64,000 nt of DNA from Williamsia deligens (GTDB taxonomy: Bacteria > Actinomycetota > Actinomycetes > Mycobacteriales > Mycobacteriaceae). How positions within the stretch are numbered: position 1 is the stretch's first letter; the number at the start of each line of letters is the position of its first letter. A model generated the notes under the pieces. That model was not told where the DNA came from and ran no database searches. It saw only the letters and a program-made list of their open reading frames with translations. A program made the translations under genes and the position numbers. The stretch spans positions 1,031,137 to 1,095,136 of the forward strand of contig NZ_JAMTCI010000001.1 in the NCBI RefSeq assembly GCF_024171765.1. Direction: 5' to 3'. Positions 15,848-25,904 of the stretch are shown piece after piece.

Positions 15848-17440
15848 TCAGCTCTTGGTGATGTTCTCGAAGTCCGCGAGACCCGACCAGGTCATCGGCG
15901 CGTTGACGCCGACGCCCTCGCCGCCGTTGGCGACGTAGTCCCACATCGGGATCGCGGGCAGGTCGTTGAGCAGGATGGACTGCGCCTGACCGGTGAGCTG
16001 GTAGGAGGCCTCGTTGCTCGACGCCGCCTCGGACTCACGCAGCTTGGCGTCGAACGCGGGGTTCGAGTAGTCGGTGTCGTTCGACCCTGCACCGGTCACG
16101 AAGATCGGCTCGAGGAACTCCAACATCGACGGGTAGTCACCCTGCCACCCCGCACGGAACGCCGACTTGATGGTGCGGGCGTTGATCTGCTGACGCAGCT
16201 GCGAGAACGTCGCGACGGCCTGCGGCTGCGCGTCGATCTTCAGCACGTTCTTGATGCTGTTGGCCGTCGCCTCGATCCACTCCTTGTGGCCGCCGTCGTA
16301 GTTCGACGCCAGGACGAACGACCCGCTCCACGGGGAGATGGCGTTCGCCTGGTTCCACAGCTGGACCGCCTTCGTCGGGTTGTAGTCCAGGTTCGACGCG
16401 TTCGGCAGGTCACCGTTGTACCCGGGCAGTGTCTTCGCGGTGAAGTCCCGGGACGGGTTGCGCGACCCGGCGAAGATGTTCTGGGTGATCTGCTTGCGGT
16501 CGATCGCCATCGAGATGGCCTGACGACGCAGGACACCCTCCTGGCCGGAGAAGTGCGGCAGCGAGTACGGGATGTCCACGGTCTGGTTCTGCGCGGTCGG
16601 CTTGGTGATCGCGCGATCGCCGAGGTCCTGCTTGTAGGTGCGCAGCGCCGAGACCGGGATGGTGTCGAGGAAGTCGAGGTTGCCCGACTGCAGGTCGCTG
16701 TAGGCCGAGTCGAAGTCGAGGTAGAACTTGAACACGAGGCCCTTGTTCTTGGCCTTGTTGTCCCCCGGGTACTGGTCGTTGGGGACCAGCGTCGCCTGGA
16801 CGTTGTGCTGCCAGCTCTGCAGCTTGTACGGGCCGTTGCCGACCGGGTTCTCGCCGAAGGCCTTGATGTCCTTGAACGCGACGTCGGGCAGCGGCTTGAA
16901 CGGCGTGAAACCGAGGCCGAGCTTGAAGTCGATCGCCGGGTTCTTGAGCGCGACGGTGAATGTGTAGTCGTCGACGACCTTCAGTCCCGACATCGTCTTC
17001 GCGGTGGGCTTCTCCGCGGACACGGCGTCGTAGCCCTCGATGGGGGCGAAGAAGCTCTGCTGCTTCTGGGCGTTCGGGGTGTAGGCGCCGAAGTTCCAGG
17101 CGTCGACGAAGTTGTGGGCCTTCACCTCGGTGCCGTCGGTGAACTTCCACCCCTTCTTGATGGTGATGGTGTAGTTCTTGTTGTCCGTCGTCTGCAGGTT
17201 GTCGACCATGGCGGGCTTCGGATTGCCGTCGGCGTCGTAGTAGTACAGACCGGTGAACAGGCGGTCGACGATGCGTCCGCCGCCGTTCTCGTTCGTCGTG
17301 GTGGTGATCAAGCCCGTCTCGGGCTCGCTACCGTTCACGGTCACCATCGAGCTGTCCGACGACGAGCCGCCACACGCCGCGAGCACGCCCGCGCTGATGA
17401 CCACTGCGCCGGCGACCGCTGCCAGCCTCTTGAATCTCAC
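15848..17440 (-). CDS. dppA: Peptide ABC transporter substrate-binding lipoprotein
   Basis: A 530-residue SBP family-5 protein. The signal peptide (RFKRLAAVAGAVVISAGVLAAC) ends in the lipobox LAAC, so it is a lipoprotein outside the membrane. A VNGSEPET start and the repeated SBP5 motifs (GWKFTDGTEVKAHNFV, FTPFKPLPD, LRRQAISMAIDR) follow. It binds oligopeptides for DppBCD; in mycobacteria this transporter has also been linked to haem uptake. GTG at 17440 is used because it gives a correctly sized signal peptide; the frame stays open further upstream. Divergent from acs. Confidence 0.9.
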   Translation of the reverse strand: MRFKRLAAVAGAVVISAGVLAACGGSSSDSSMVTVNGSEPETGLITTTTNENGGGRIVDRLFTGLYYYDADGNPKPAMVDNLQTTDNKNYTITIKKGWKFTDGTEVKAHNFVDAWNFGAYTPNAQKQQSFFAPIEGYDAVSAEKPTAKTMSGLKVVDDYTFTVALKNPAIDFKLGLGFTPFKPLPDVAFKDIKAFGENPVGNGPYKLQSWQHNVQATLVPNDQYPGDNKAKNKGLVFKFYLDFDSAYSDLQSGNLDFLDTIPVSALRTYKQDLGDRAITKPTAQNQTVDIPYSLPHFSGQEGVLRRQAISMAIDRKQITQNIFAGSRNPSRDFTAKTLPGYNGDLPNASNLDYNPTKAVQLWNQANAISPWSGSFVLASNYDGGHKEWIEATANSIKNVLKIDAQPQAVATFSQLRQQINARTIKSAFRAGWQGDYPSMLEFLEPIFVTGAGSNDTDYSNPAFDAKLRESEAASSNEASYQLTGQAQSILLNDLPAIPMWDYVANGGEGVGVNAPMTWSGLADFENITKS

Positions 17441-17679
17441 CTGAGTTGATCTCTCTTCTCGACCGCACGTGGGTGCCCGGGTTCCGGCCACCGGTTCTCG
17501 TCCATCTCGCGTGCACCTGGTGGACGCACGGCGGTCACGGACCCGGCAGACGATACCCAGGCAAACGACAGGTCGTCTCGGTGAGTGGGAAAACAGGTGG
17601 CGCACGTTACCGCTGGCTACGCGGCAATCGGACCTATCGGACAGCACGGGGTCCGAGGGCGCCTGCAACGCGATCCCAA

Positions 17680-17695
17680 CGTGACTACCCTCACG
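17680..17695. promoter_or_regulatory. CRP-like inverted repeat upstream of acs
   Basis: CGTGA-N6-TCACG is a perfect dyad that matches the CRP/GlxR consensus TGTGA-N6-TCACA at eight of ten defined positions. It lies 41 bases before the acs start. A weak -10-like TACCCT lies inside its spacer, so binding could block transcription. The rest of the 296-base dppA-acs gap shows nothing else I can assign. cAMP-CRP control of acs is known in other bacteria; crp itself lies at 30861. Confidence 0.45.
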
Positions 17696-17736
17696 ATGAC
17701 CGCGAACTCGCGACGACGGAGAGGTGTCACCACATC

Positions 17737-19713
<1,977 letters not shown>

Positions 19714-19748
19714 CGCGCCCGGCCATCGCCCGCGCGGTTGCGCCCTAG

Positions 19749-19780
19749 ATCGACAAACGTCAATATAGACGCGTGTCGAT
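19749..19780 (+). promoter_or_regulatory. arsR promoter/operator
   Basis: Two nested dyads surround the arsR start: ATCGACA (19749-19755) with TGTCGAT (19774-19780), and CGTC-AATATA-GACG (19758-19771). The inner one contains a -10-like TATAGA (19764-19769). The GTG start of arsR (19773) lies only a few bases after it, so the message is nearly or fully leaderless and the repressor would cover its own start site. Confidence 0.55.
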
Positions 19781-20156
19781 ACACGGGACCGCCGCGCAAC
19801 CGCCCGACCCGTGTTGCTCGCCCCTGGTCGCCGAGCCGCTGGGCGCCGACGACGCGGACGGGCTCGCCCGGATGTTCAAGGCACTCGGCGACCCGGTGCG
19901 GCTGAGGATGCTCAGCCTCGTGGCGAGCCACGCCACCGGCGAGGCCTGCGTCTGCGACATCACCGACTCGTTCGAGCTGTCGCAACCCACCATCTCCCAT
20001 CACCTCAAGGTGCTGCGGGAGGCGGGACTGCTCGAATGCGAACGTCGCGGCACGTGGGTCTACCACCGCATCGTTCCCGCTGCGCTGGAACAACTCTCGA
20101 CCGTGCTCGGTGCCGTCGATCCCGCCGCGGCCGGGATGACGGCGGTGCGGGCGTGA
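19773..20156 (+). CDS. arsR: Arsenic-responsive repressor ArsR
   Basis: A 127-residue winged-helix repressor. The HTH region holds EACVCDITDSFELSQPTISH; Cys59/Cys61 lie in the metal-sensing CVC position of ArsR, and an adjacent pair Cys14-Cys15 lies near the N-terminus. This is the cysteine layout of the corynebacterial ArsR type, where the N-terminal pair and one HTH cysteine bind As(III). It heads an operon with acr3 and arsC (GTGA overlap with acr3). GTG 19773 is the only sensible start. Expected behaviour is release from DNA when arsenite or antimonite binds. Confidence 0.88.
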   Translation: MSIHGTAAQPPDPCCSPLVAEPLGADDADGLARMFKALGDPVRLRMLSLVASHATGEACVCDITDSFELSQPTISHHLKVLREAGLLECERRGTWVYHRIVPAALEQLSTVLGAVDPAAAGMTAVRA

Positions 20157-21217
20157 GTACCACCACCGACGCCCCGGCCGTCGTCGGCAAGCTCTCGACC
20201 CTCGACCGTTTCCTCCCGGTCTGGATCGGCGTCGCGATGGTCGCGGGCCTCCTGCTCGGGCGCGGCATCCCCGGATTGAACGATGCGTTGTCGTCGATCT
20301 CGGTCGACGGCGTCTCCCTGCCGATCGCGATCGGCCTGTTGATCATGATGTACCCGGTGCTGGCGAAGGTCCGCTACGACCGCCTCGACACGGTGACCGG
20401 CGACAAGAAGTTGCTGCTCGGGTCGCTGGCGCTGAACTGGATCCTGGGGCCTGCGGTGATGTTCGCGCTGGCCTGGCTGTTCCTGCCCGACCTGCCCGAA
20501 TATCGCACCGGACTGATCATCGTCGGGCTGGCCCGTTGCATCGCGATGGTCGTCATCTGGAACGACCTCGCCTGCGGCGACCGCGAGGCCGCGGCGGTGC
20601 TCGTCGCGATCAACTCGGTGTTCCAGGTCCTCATGTTCGCGGTCCTGGGCTGGTTCTACCTGTCGGTGCTGCCCGGCTGGCTGGGCCTGGAACAGACCAC
20701 CATCTCCACCTCGCCGTGGCAGATCGCGAAGTCGGTCCTGATCTTCCTCGGCATCCCCCTGGTGGCGGGATTCCTCTCGCGTGTTCTCGGCGAGAAGGCC
20801 AAGGGCCGCACCTGGTACGAATCGAGATTCATTCCGCGCATCGGCCCGTGGGCGCTCTACGGACTGTTGTTCACCATCGTCATCCTGTTCGCCCTGCAGG
20901 GCGATCAGATCACCTCCCGCCCGCTCGACGTCGTCCGGATCGCCCTGCCGCTGCTGGTGTACTTCGCGGTGATGTGGGGCGGCGGGTACGCGCTCGGCGC
21001 CGCGATGGGTCTCGGGTACGAACGCACCACAACGCTCGCGTTCACCGCGGCGGGCAACAACTTCGAACTCGCCATCGCCGTGGCCATCGCCACCTACGGC
21101 GCAACCTCGGGTCAGGCCCTCGCCGGTGTCGTCGGCCCCCTCATCGAGGTACCGGTCCTGGTGGGGCTGGTCTACGTGTCACTCGCGCTACGACAGCGAT
21201 TCGCCGTCCATGCCTGA
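20153..21217 (+). CDS. acr3: Arsenite efflux transporter Acr3
   Basis: A 354-residue membrane protein of the Acr3/BASS fold with about ten helices. Family segments include IGLLIMMYPVLAKVRYD, the conserved cysteine in GLARCIAMVVIWNDLACGD that is essential for arsenite transport in Acr3, and FTAAGNNFELAIAVAIA. It exports arsenite using the proton motive force. GTG 20153 overlaps the arsR stop. Its 3' end overlaps arsC by eight bases. Confidence 0.92.
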   Translation: MSTTTDAPAVVGKLSTLDRFLPVWIGVAMVAGLLLGRGIPGLNDALSSISVDGVSLPIAIGLLIMMYPVLAKVRYDRLDTVTGDKKLLLGSLALNWILGPAVMFALAWLFLPDLPEYRTGLIIVGLARCIAMVVIWNDLACGDREAAAVLVAINSVFQVLMFAVLGWFYLSVLPGWLGLEQTTISTSPWQIAKSVLIFLGIPLVAGFLSRVLGEKAKGRTWYESRFIPRIGPWALYGLLFTIVILFALQGDQITSRPLDVVRIALPLLVYFAVMWGGGYALGAAMGLGYERTTTLAFTAAGNNFELAIAVAIATYGATSGQALAGVVGPLIEVPVLVGLVYVSLALRQRFAVHA

Positions 21218-21623
21218 CATCCCCAGCGTCCTGTTCGTGTGTGTGAAGAACGGCGGCAAGTCGCAGATGGCGGCCGGCCTCATGCGCGCGCTCGCCGGTG
21301 ACACCGTCGAGGTGCACTCCGCAGGCACGAAACCCGGTTCGACGATCAACGCACAATCGGCCGCGTCGCTGCTCGAAGTGGGCGTCGACATCAGCGCCGA
21401 GCACACCAAGCCCGTCGACCCGGACCTGATGGCGCGCATGGACCACGTCATCACCCTGGGCCGCGAGGCCACCGTCGAGCAGGTCGCCGGACCGCGATAC
21501 GAGAACTGGGACACCGACGAACCGTCGACCCGAGGCATCGAGGGAATGGAACGGATGCGGCTCGTGCGCGACGACATCGCCGCGCGGGTCCGCGAGCTCC
21601 ACTCTCGCCTCGCGTCGCGGTAA
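21210..21623 (+). CDS. arsC: Arsenate reductase ArsC (low-molecular-weight phosphatase fold)
   Basis: A 137-residue protein with the LMW phosphatase fold: the N-terminal loop reads CVKNGGKSQMA (Cys11), and the acid/base Asp lies in the NWDTDEPS segment. In the classical loop CX5R the last residue is Arg; here it is Lys17. I recall such NGGKSQ loops in actinobacterial mycothiol/mycoredoxin-linked reductases, but cannot check. It reduces arsenate to arsenite, which Acr3 then exports. ATG 21210 overlaps acr3. Confidence 0.88.
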   Translation: MPDIPSVLFVCVKNGGKSQMAAGLMRALAGDTVEVHSAGTKPGSTINAQSAASLLEVGVDISAEHTKPVDPDLMARMDHVITLGREATVEQVAGPRYENWDTDEPSTRGIEGMERMRLVRDDIAARVRELHSRLASR

Positions 21624-21631
21624 AGTCGTAG

Positions 21632-21696
21632 CCGGTGCGCCGGGAAGTCTGGTCGGCAAGTTCTGCTGCCGACCCCGCGACACGAAGGACCCCGTC
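21632..21696 (+). promoter_or_regulatory. Structured leader between arsC and nhaA
   Basis: The gap before nhaA is 73 bases. It contains the hairpin GTCGGCA-N8-TGCCGAC (21652-21673), preceded by CCGG-TGCG-CCGG and the block GGGAAGTCTGGT. The layout resembles a compact structured leader such as a cation-responsive element upstream of a sodium/proton antiporter gene. I cannot match it securely to a known riboswitch family. Confidence 0.35.
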
Positions 21697-22902
21697 ATCG
21701 ACGCGCCGAAGCTGTCACCACCGTCCCCGAGCGACTTCGCGCGGTACCTGCGCACCGAGACCTTCGGCGGCATGGTTCTTCTCGGCGCCGCGGCCGTCGC
21801 ACTGCTGTGGGTGAACTCGCCGTGGGGTGATGTCTACCTGTCGCTGCGGGACGCCCACGTGGGCCCCGACGTCCTCGGCCTCCACCTCAGCGTCGGCCAC
21901 TGGGCGCAGGACGCCCTGCTCGCGGTCTTCTTCTTCGTCGCCGGCCTGGAGCTGAAACGCGAGATCGTCCTCGGCGAGCTGTCGAGCCTCAGACAGGCGA
22001 CGCTCCCGATCGCCGCGGCGGTCGGCGGCGTGGTGGTCCCCATCGTGATCTGCCTCGCCATCGGTTGGGGCACATCGGGAATCGAGAGGGCCTGGGCGAT
22101 CCCCGCAGCCACCGACATCGCCTTCGCACTCGGCATCCTCGCGCTGGTGGGTTCGCAGATCCCCTCGAGCGCGCGCGTGTTCCTGCTCGCCCTCGCCGTC
22201 GTCGACGACCTCATCGCCATCGCCATCATCGCCATCGTCTTCACCGAGTCGCTGAACTTCCTCGCGGCCGGCGTGGCCGTCGCAGCACTGGCGTCGTACT
22301 GGCTCTGCCAGCGGCAGCGTGTCACCAGTCCAGTCGTCTACGTCCCGCTGGCGGTGATTACCTGGGTGGCGGTGTACGACGCCGGGATCCACGCGACCAT
22401 CGCCGGTGTCGCACTCGGCCTGCTCACGCGCGTGCGCCCCGACCCGGACGAGGACCACGCTCCCGGTGCCCGGCTCGAACATCGGATACAGCCGATCTCC
22501 GCCGCGATCTGCGTGCCGATCTTCGCGCTCTTCGCCGCGGGTGTCCCCGTCAACCCGTCGGTGGCGGGTGAGCTGTTCAGCGACCGCATCGCCCTCGGGA
22601 TCATGGTGGGCCTCGTGGTCGGCAAGACCGTGGGCATCTTCGGCGTGAGCTGGGTGCTCATCCGCCTCGGCTGGGTGACCAAACCCGCGGGTTTCTTCCC
22701 GCGGGACATGCTCGCGGTGGCCATCCTCGGCGGCATCGGGTTCACCGTCAGCCTGCTGATCGCCGAACTCGCCCTACCGCCGGAGGAGGCCGAGTTGGCC
22801 AAGGCCGCAGTGCTTCTCAGCTCGATGGCCGCCTCGCTGATCGGTGCGGCGGCCCTGATCAGACGGGGCCGGGTCCACACCCGACTGCTCGACGAGGACT
22901 AG
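21697..22902 (+). CDS. nhaA: Na+/H+ antiporter NhaA (non-canonical start)
   Basis: An antiporter of about 401 residues and 11-12 helices. The functional Asp pair is in FLLALAVVDDLIAIA, and AATDIAFALGIL is a family hallmark. The first in-frame ATG (21772) would remove the conserved start FARYLRTETFGG, and no ATG, GTG or TTG exists in frame upstream. The best ribosome site, GAAGGA (21684-21689), is seven bases before an ATC codon at 21697; CTG at 21712 is another possibility. It follows arsC closely and may share its transcript. It exchanges Na+ or Li+ for protons. Confidence 0.85.
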   Translation: MDAPKLSPPSPSDFARYLRTETFGGMVLLGAAAVALLWVNSPWGDVYLSLRDAHVGPDVLGLHLSVGHWAQDALLAVFFFVAGLELKREIVLGELSSLRQATLPIAAAVGGVVVPIVICLAIGWGTSGIERAWAIPAATDIAFALGILALVGSQIPSSARVFLLALAVVDDLIAIAIIAIVFTESLNFLAAGVAVAALASYWLCQRQRVTSPVVYVPLAVITWVAVYDAGIHATIAGVALGLLTRVRPDPDEDHAPGARLEHRIQPISAAICVPIFALFAAGVPVNPSVAGELFSDRIALGIMVGLVVGKTVGIFGVSWVLIRLGWVTKPAGFFPRDMLAVAILGGIGFTVSLLIAELALPPEEAELAKAAVLLSSMAASLIGAAALIRRGRVHTRLLDED

Positions 22903-22913
22903 ACCGCCCGGGA

Positions 22914-23420
22914 TCAGGCGAGCGTCGCGAAGTGCTTCACGGTGTCGGTGCGGAACGTGCTCAGCGCGGGCTTGCTGACGACCGACAGACCCGGCAGCTT
23001 GGCGAGCGGACCCGCGGGCTCGATCGCGAACGCCCACGTCAGCCGCGATCCGAGTCCGGCGGGGACGACCTCGGTCAGTTCGCCGAAGCGGCGCAGTCCG
23101 GGGACGTTCGCGGAGACGACGGTGAACGCGTTGCGGTAGGTGCCGGCCTCGGCGTCGGCCTCCCACACGAAGAATCGCTCGTCGATCTTCACGAGTCCGG
23201 GCGCGAGTTCGGCGGTGCGGGTGGTGCCCACGCCGTGTGGCTCGGGCGAGGTGAACGTGACCTTCTTGATCATCCGGCACCAGTCGAGGGTGTTCTGCCG
23301 CGTCAATTCGGCCCACGCGACATCGGGCGTCACCGGGAGATCGACGGTGAACCGGTAGGTCACCGGCGCACGGTGGAAGAAGGTCAGGTCGTCGATCGGG
23401 AGCAGCGCATGGTCGGCCAT
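22914..23420 (-). CDS. SRPBCC-family protein
   Basis: A 168-residue protein with the START-like SRPBCC fold (a helix-grip ligand pocket): a beta-rich N-terminus with TYRFTVDLPVTPDVAWAEL, a central antiparallel sheet (LVKIDERFFVWEAD) and a C-terminal helix ending KPALSTFRTDTVKHF. This resembles polyketide-cyclase/dehydrase-like proteins. Ligand and function unknown. Convergent with nhaA and transcribed with or apart from the BenE gene that ends nine bases upstream. Confidence 0.7.
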   Translation of the reverse strand: MADHALLPIDDLTFFHRAPVTYRFTVDLPVTPDVAWAELTRQNTLDWCRMIKKVTFTSPEPHGVGTTRTAELAPGLVKIDERFFVWEADAEAGTYRNAFTVVSANVPGLRRFGELTEVVPAGLGSRLTWAFAIEPAGPLAKLPGLSVVSKPALSTFRTDTVKHFATLA

Positions 23421-23429
23421 CGCGCGAGC

Positions 23430-24665
23430 CTAGCCCGCACCGGTCCCGGCATCCTCGTCCACGCCTGACCGTCGGGGTCGCAGGACCAGCAGGACGCCGA
23501 TCCCGACCACCAGAGCCCAGAAGGCCGCGCCGACACCGAGGAACGCCGCGCCGGACGCCGCGGTCAGCACGGTCGCCACCGCAGCGATGGTCTCGTGTGG
23601 GCGCGCCGAGGAGGAGTCCGCATCCGGGCCGACCGCGGCGGTCAGTGCGCCTCCCAGGGTCCCGAGGAGCGCGACGCCGGCGACGGCCTGCACCACACCG
23701 TCCGGCGCCAGGGCCACGAGGGTGGCCGCCGCGGCGGATGCCGCCCCCAGGGCGAGGTAGACCCCGCCCGCGGTCACCGAGGCGATCCACCGTCGTGACC
23801 GGTCGGGGTGGACGTCGGGACCCGCCGCCAGCGCCGCGGAGATCGCCGCGAGGTTCAGCGCGTGCACCCCGACCGCCGCGCCGAGAACCGTCGCACCCCC
23901 GGTGACGGCCATCGACGACCGCCACGGCACCCGGTAGCCGAACGCCCGCATGATCGCGACGCCCGGGATGTTCTGCGCCGCCATCGTCGCGACGAACAGG
24001 GGGACCGCGAGGCCGGTGATCGCGGCGAGCGACCACGCAGGCGCAGTGAACTCGAGGCGGGGGACGAGTGCGCCCGCGTCGATGGTCGTTCCGGTGCGCA
24101 CGATCTCGACGCCGACGACGACGGCCGCGACGAGGAACGCTGTCGGGACCGCCCACCGCGGCGCAAATCGGCTGAGCAGGAGCCAGACCGCGAGCACGGG
24201 CGCGACCGAGGCGGGGTGGTGGGCGAGAGCGGTCACCGGGGCGAGACACAGCGGCACCAGGACGCCGGCGAGCATCGCCTGCGCGATCCTCGTCGGGATC
24301 GCCCGGACCAGCGCGGCGAGAGCCGGCACGAAACCGGTCGCGGCCAGCAGCACACCGCACACCGCGAAGGCGCCGACGGCCATCGGCCACCCGCCGGCCG
24401 CTCCCCCGGCGCCGGCGAGCACGGCCGCCCCCGGGGTGGACCAGGCGAACGCCAGCGGCATCCGGTACCGCAGACCCATCGCGATCATGATCACGCCCTG
24501 CAGCACGCACGCCGCCACGAGGCCCGACGCCGCCTGGGCGGGCGTCGCACCCACCGCACGCAACCCGGTGAGCACCACGGCGAAGGAACTGGTGAACCCG
24601 ACGAGCGCGCACACCACGCCCGCCGACACCGCCCCCGCCGTCCGGGTCCGTCCTGTCGTCGTCAC
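23430..24665 (-). CDS. benE: BenE-family benzoate/H+ symporter
   Basis: A 411-residue, strongly hydrophobic protein with about 12 helices. Family segments: GFTSSFAVVLTGL, a GLRYRMPLAFAWSTPGAA loop and PLFVATMAAQNIPGVAIMRAFGY. This is the BenE aromatic-acid transporter type. It starts at GTG 24665, just inside the shared operator region with the divergent XRE-cupin gene. No benzoate catabolic genes are in the window, so the true substrate is uncertain. Confidence 0.82.
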   Translation of the reverse strand: MTTTGRTRTAGAVSAGVVCALVGFTSSFAVVLTGLRAVGATPAQAASGLVAACVLQGVIMIAMGLRYRMPLAFAWSTPGAAVLAGAGGAAGGWPMAVGAFAVCGVLLAATGFVPALAALVRAIPTRIAQAMLAGVLVPLCLAPVTALAHHPASVAPVLAVWLLLSRFAPRWAVPTAFLVAAVVVGVEIVRTGTTIDAGALVPRLEFTAPAWSLAAITGLAVPLFVATMAAQNIPGVAIMRAFGYRVPWRSSMAVTGGATVLGAAVGVHALNLAAISAALAAGPDVHPDRSRRWIASVTAGGVYLALGAASAAAATLVALAPDGVVQAVAGVALLGTLGGALTAAVGPDADSSSARPHETIAAVATVLTAASGAAFLGVGAAFWALVVGIGVLLVLRPRRSGVDEDAGTGAG

Positions 24666-24689
24666 GGCTCCACTGTTCTGTTTGCGGAA

Positions 24690-24707
24690 CGTTCTGTCAA
24701 CAGAACG
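24690..24707. promoter_or_regulatory. Operator dyad between benE and the XRE-cupin gene
   Basis: An 18-base perfect palindrome, CGTTCTGTCAACAGAACG, lies in the 61-base divergent gap. A second weaker copy, GTTC-N8-GAAC, lies at 24675-24690. The paired half-sites GTTCTGT are the likely binding site of the adjacent XRE regulator, controlling both genes. Confidence 0.65.
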
Positions 24708-24726
24708 CTTGTGGCACGCTGGTGCC

Positions 24727-25305
24727 GTGGACGACGACATCGCACGACCAGCCGCCGACGTGGGTCGTCGCGTCCGCGAGCTGCGTGTCGACCGTGGGCT
24801 GAGCCTGTCGGAACTGGCCCGGCGGGCCGGGATCGGGAAAGGGTCGCTGTCCGAGATCGAGGCGGGCCGACGCAACCCCACCATCGAGACGCTCTATGCC
24901 CTGTGCGGACCGATGTCGGTGCCGATGACCGCGCTCGTGGGCGATGAGCCTGCTCCGCCCGGGCACCATCCACGCACCCGCGGCGGCGGGATGACGTCGG
25001 TGACGCTCGACGTCCGCCATCTCGCCGACCACACCGTCGAGGTGTTCCGACTCGAGTTCGAGCCCGGCGCCGACCACACCTCACCCGCCCACGGGCCGGG
25101 CGTCGTCGAGCACCTCACCGTCGTCGCGGGGACCGTGTCCGCAGGCCCGACAGGCCGCCTCACGACGGTCCCGGCGGGGTCGTCGACGTCGTTTCGCAGC
25201 GATTCGACCCATCGCTATCGCGCCGGCGACGACCCCGCCGAGGCGGTCCTGGTGATCCTCACCCCCGCCGACGCCGAACCGCCCCCGCCGGGCATGGCAC
25301 GATGA
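24727..25305 (+). CDS. XRE-family regulator with C-terminal cupin domain
   Basis: A 192-residue protein. Residues 12-68 form a helix-turn-helix (GLSLSELARRAGIGKGSLSEIEAGRRNPT), and residues about 110-180 form a small cupin barrel (EFEPGADHTSPAH ... VVEHLTVVAG) that normally senses a small molecule. This layout is typical of regulators of transporter and amino-acid or aromatic metabolism genes. GTG 24727 is the start; benE is divergent with a palindromic operator between them, so it most likely controls benE and itself. Confidence 0.82.
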   Translation: MDDDIARPAADVGRRVRELRVDRGLSLSELARRAGIGKGSLSEIEAGRRNPTIETLYALCGPMSVPMTALVGDEPAPPGHHPRTRGGGMTSVTLDVRHLADHTVEVFRLEFEPGADHTSPAHGPGVVEHLTVVAGTVSAGPTGRLTTVPAGSSTSFRSDSTHRYRAGDDPAEAVLVILTPADAEPPPPGMAR

Positions 25306-25376
25306 GACCGACCGACAGGCGGGAGCCCGCCCGTCACGAGCGACACCGATGGACGACATCGATGAAGGGATCCCCC

Positions 25377-25877
25377 GTGAGCCTGGACGACCGTGCCCCG
25401 ATTGCCGGCGATCGAGCTGTCTCCTCGATCCCCCTGACCGATCCGCACGACCCCGCCACGCAGTCGATCGGTGGCCTGGTCAAGGACGCGACGGCGCACA
25501 TGTCGACGCTGCTGCGCGCCGAGGTGGAGCTGGCCAAGGCCGAGGTCGTCGGCGAGGCCAAGAAGGCCGCCATCGGCGGCGTGCTGTTCCTGGTGGCCGG
25601 GGCGATCGCCCTCTACTCGAGCTTTTTCTTCTTCTTCTTCCTCGCCGAGCTGCTCGACGAGTGGCTCCCCCGCTGGGCGGCCTTCGGCATCGTGTTCCTG
25701 ATCCTGGTGGTCATCACCGTGATCGCGGGCATCGTCGGGTTCATCTTCTTCAAGCGCATCCGCGGGCCGAAGAAGACCATCGAGACGGTGAAGGCCGTCC
25801 CGTCGGTCATCCCCGGCACCGGCAAGGGTGCCCCGGTGGACCTGCCCGGTGGGACGGGCGTCGCGCCGCGTCGCTGA
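25377..25877 (+). CDS. Actinobacterial holin-X / phage-holin-like membrane protein (Rv3669 type)
   Basis: A 166-residue protein with a soluble N-terminus, an amphipathic stretch (LVKDATAHMSTLLRAEVELAKAEV, the family mark) and two membrane helices, the first containing six consecutive phenylalanines. A polar Pro/Gly-rich tail follows. The family is named after phage holins but is chromosomal in actinobacteria and of unknown function. GTG 25377 is chosen because AAGGGA stands six bases upstream; an ATG at 25362 is possible. It precedes ephE by 27 bases, as in mycobacteria. Confidence 0.75.
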   Translation: MSLDDRAPIAGDRAVSSIPLTDPHDPATQSIGGLVKDATAHMSTLLRAEVELAKAEVVGEAKKAAIGGVLFLVAGAIALYSSFFFFFFLAELLDEWLPRWAAFGIVFLILVVITVIAGIVGFIFFKRIRGPKKTIETVKAVPSVIPGTGKGAPVDLPGGTGVAPRR

Positions 25878-25904
25878 CGTCACGCGCGCTCTCGATCTGA
25901 CACC

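Noticed and set aside
21632-21696. Cobalamin riboswitch before nhaA
   Set aside because: Only a short GGAAG-like block resembles it; the long B12 element and its conserved box are missing and the gap is too short.
25621-25643. T-rich tract as a terminator or slippery site
   Set aside because: It is in frame inside the holin-X gene and encodes a run of phenylalanines in a membrane helix.
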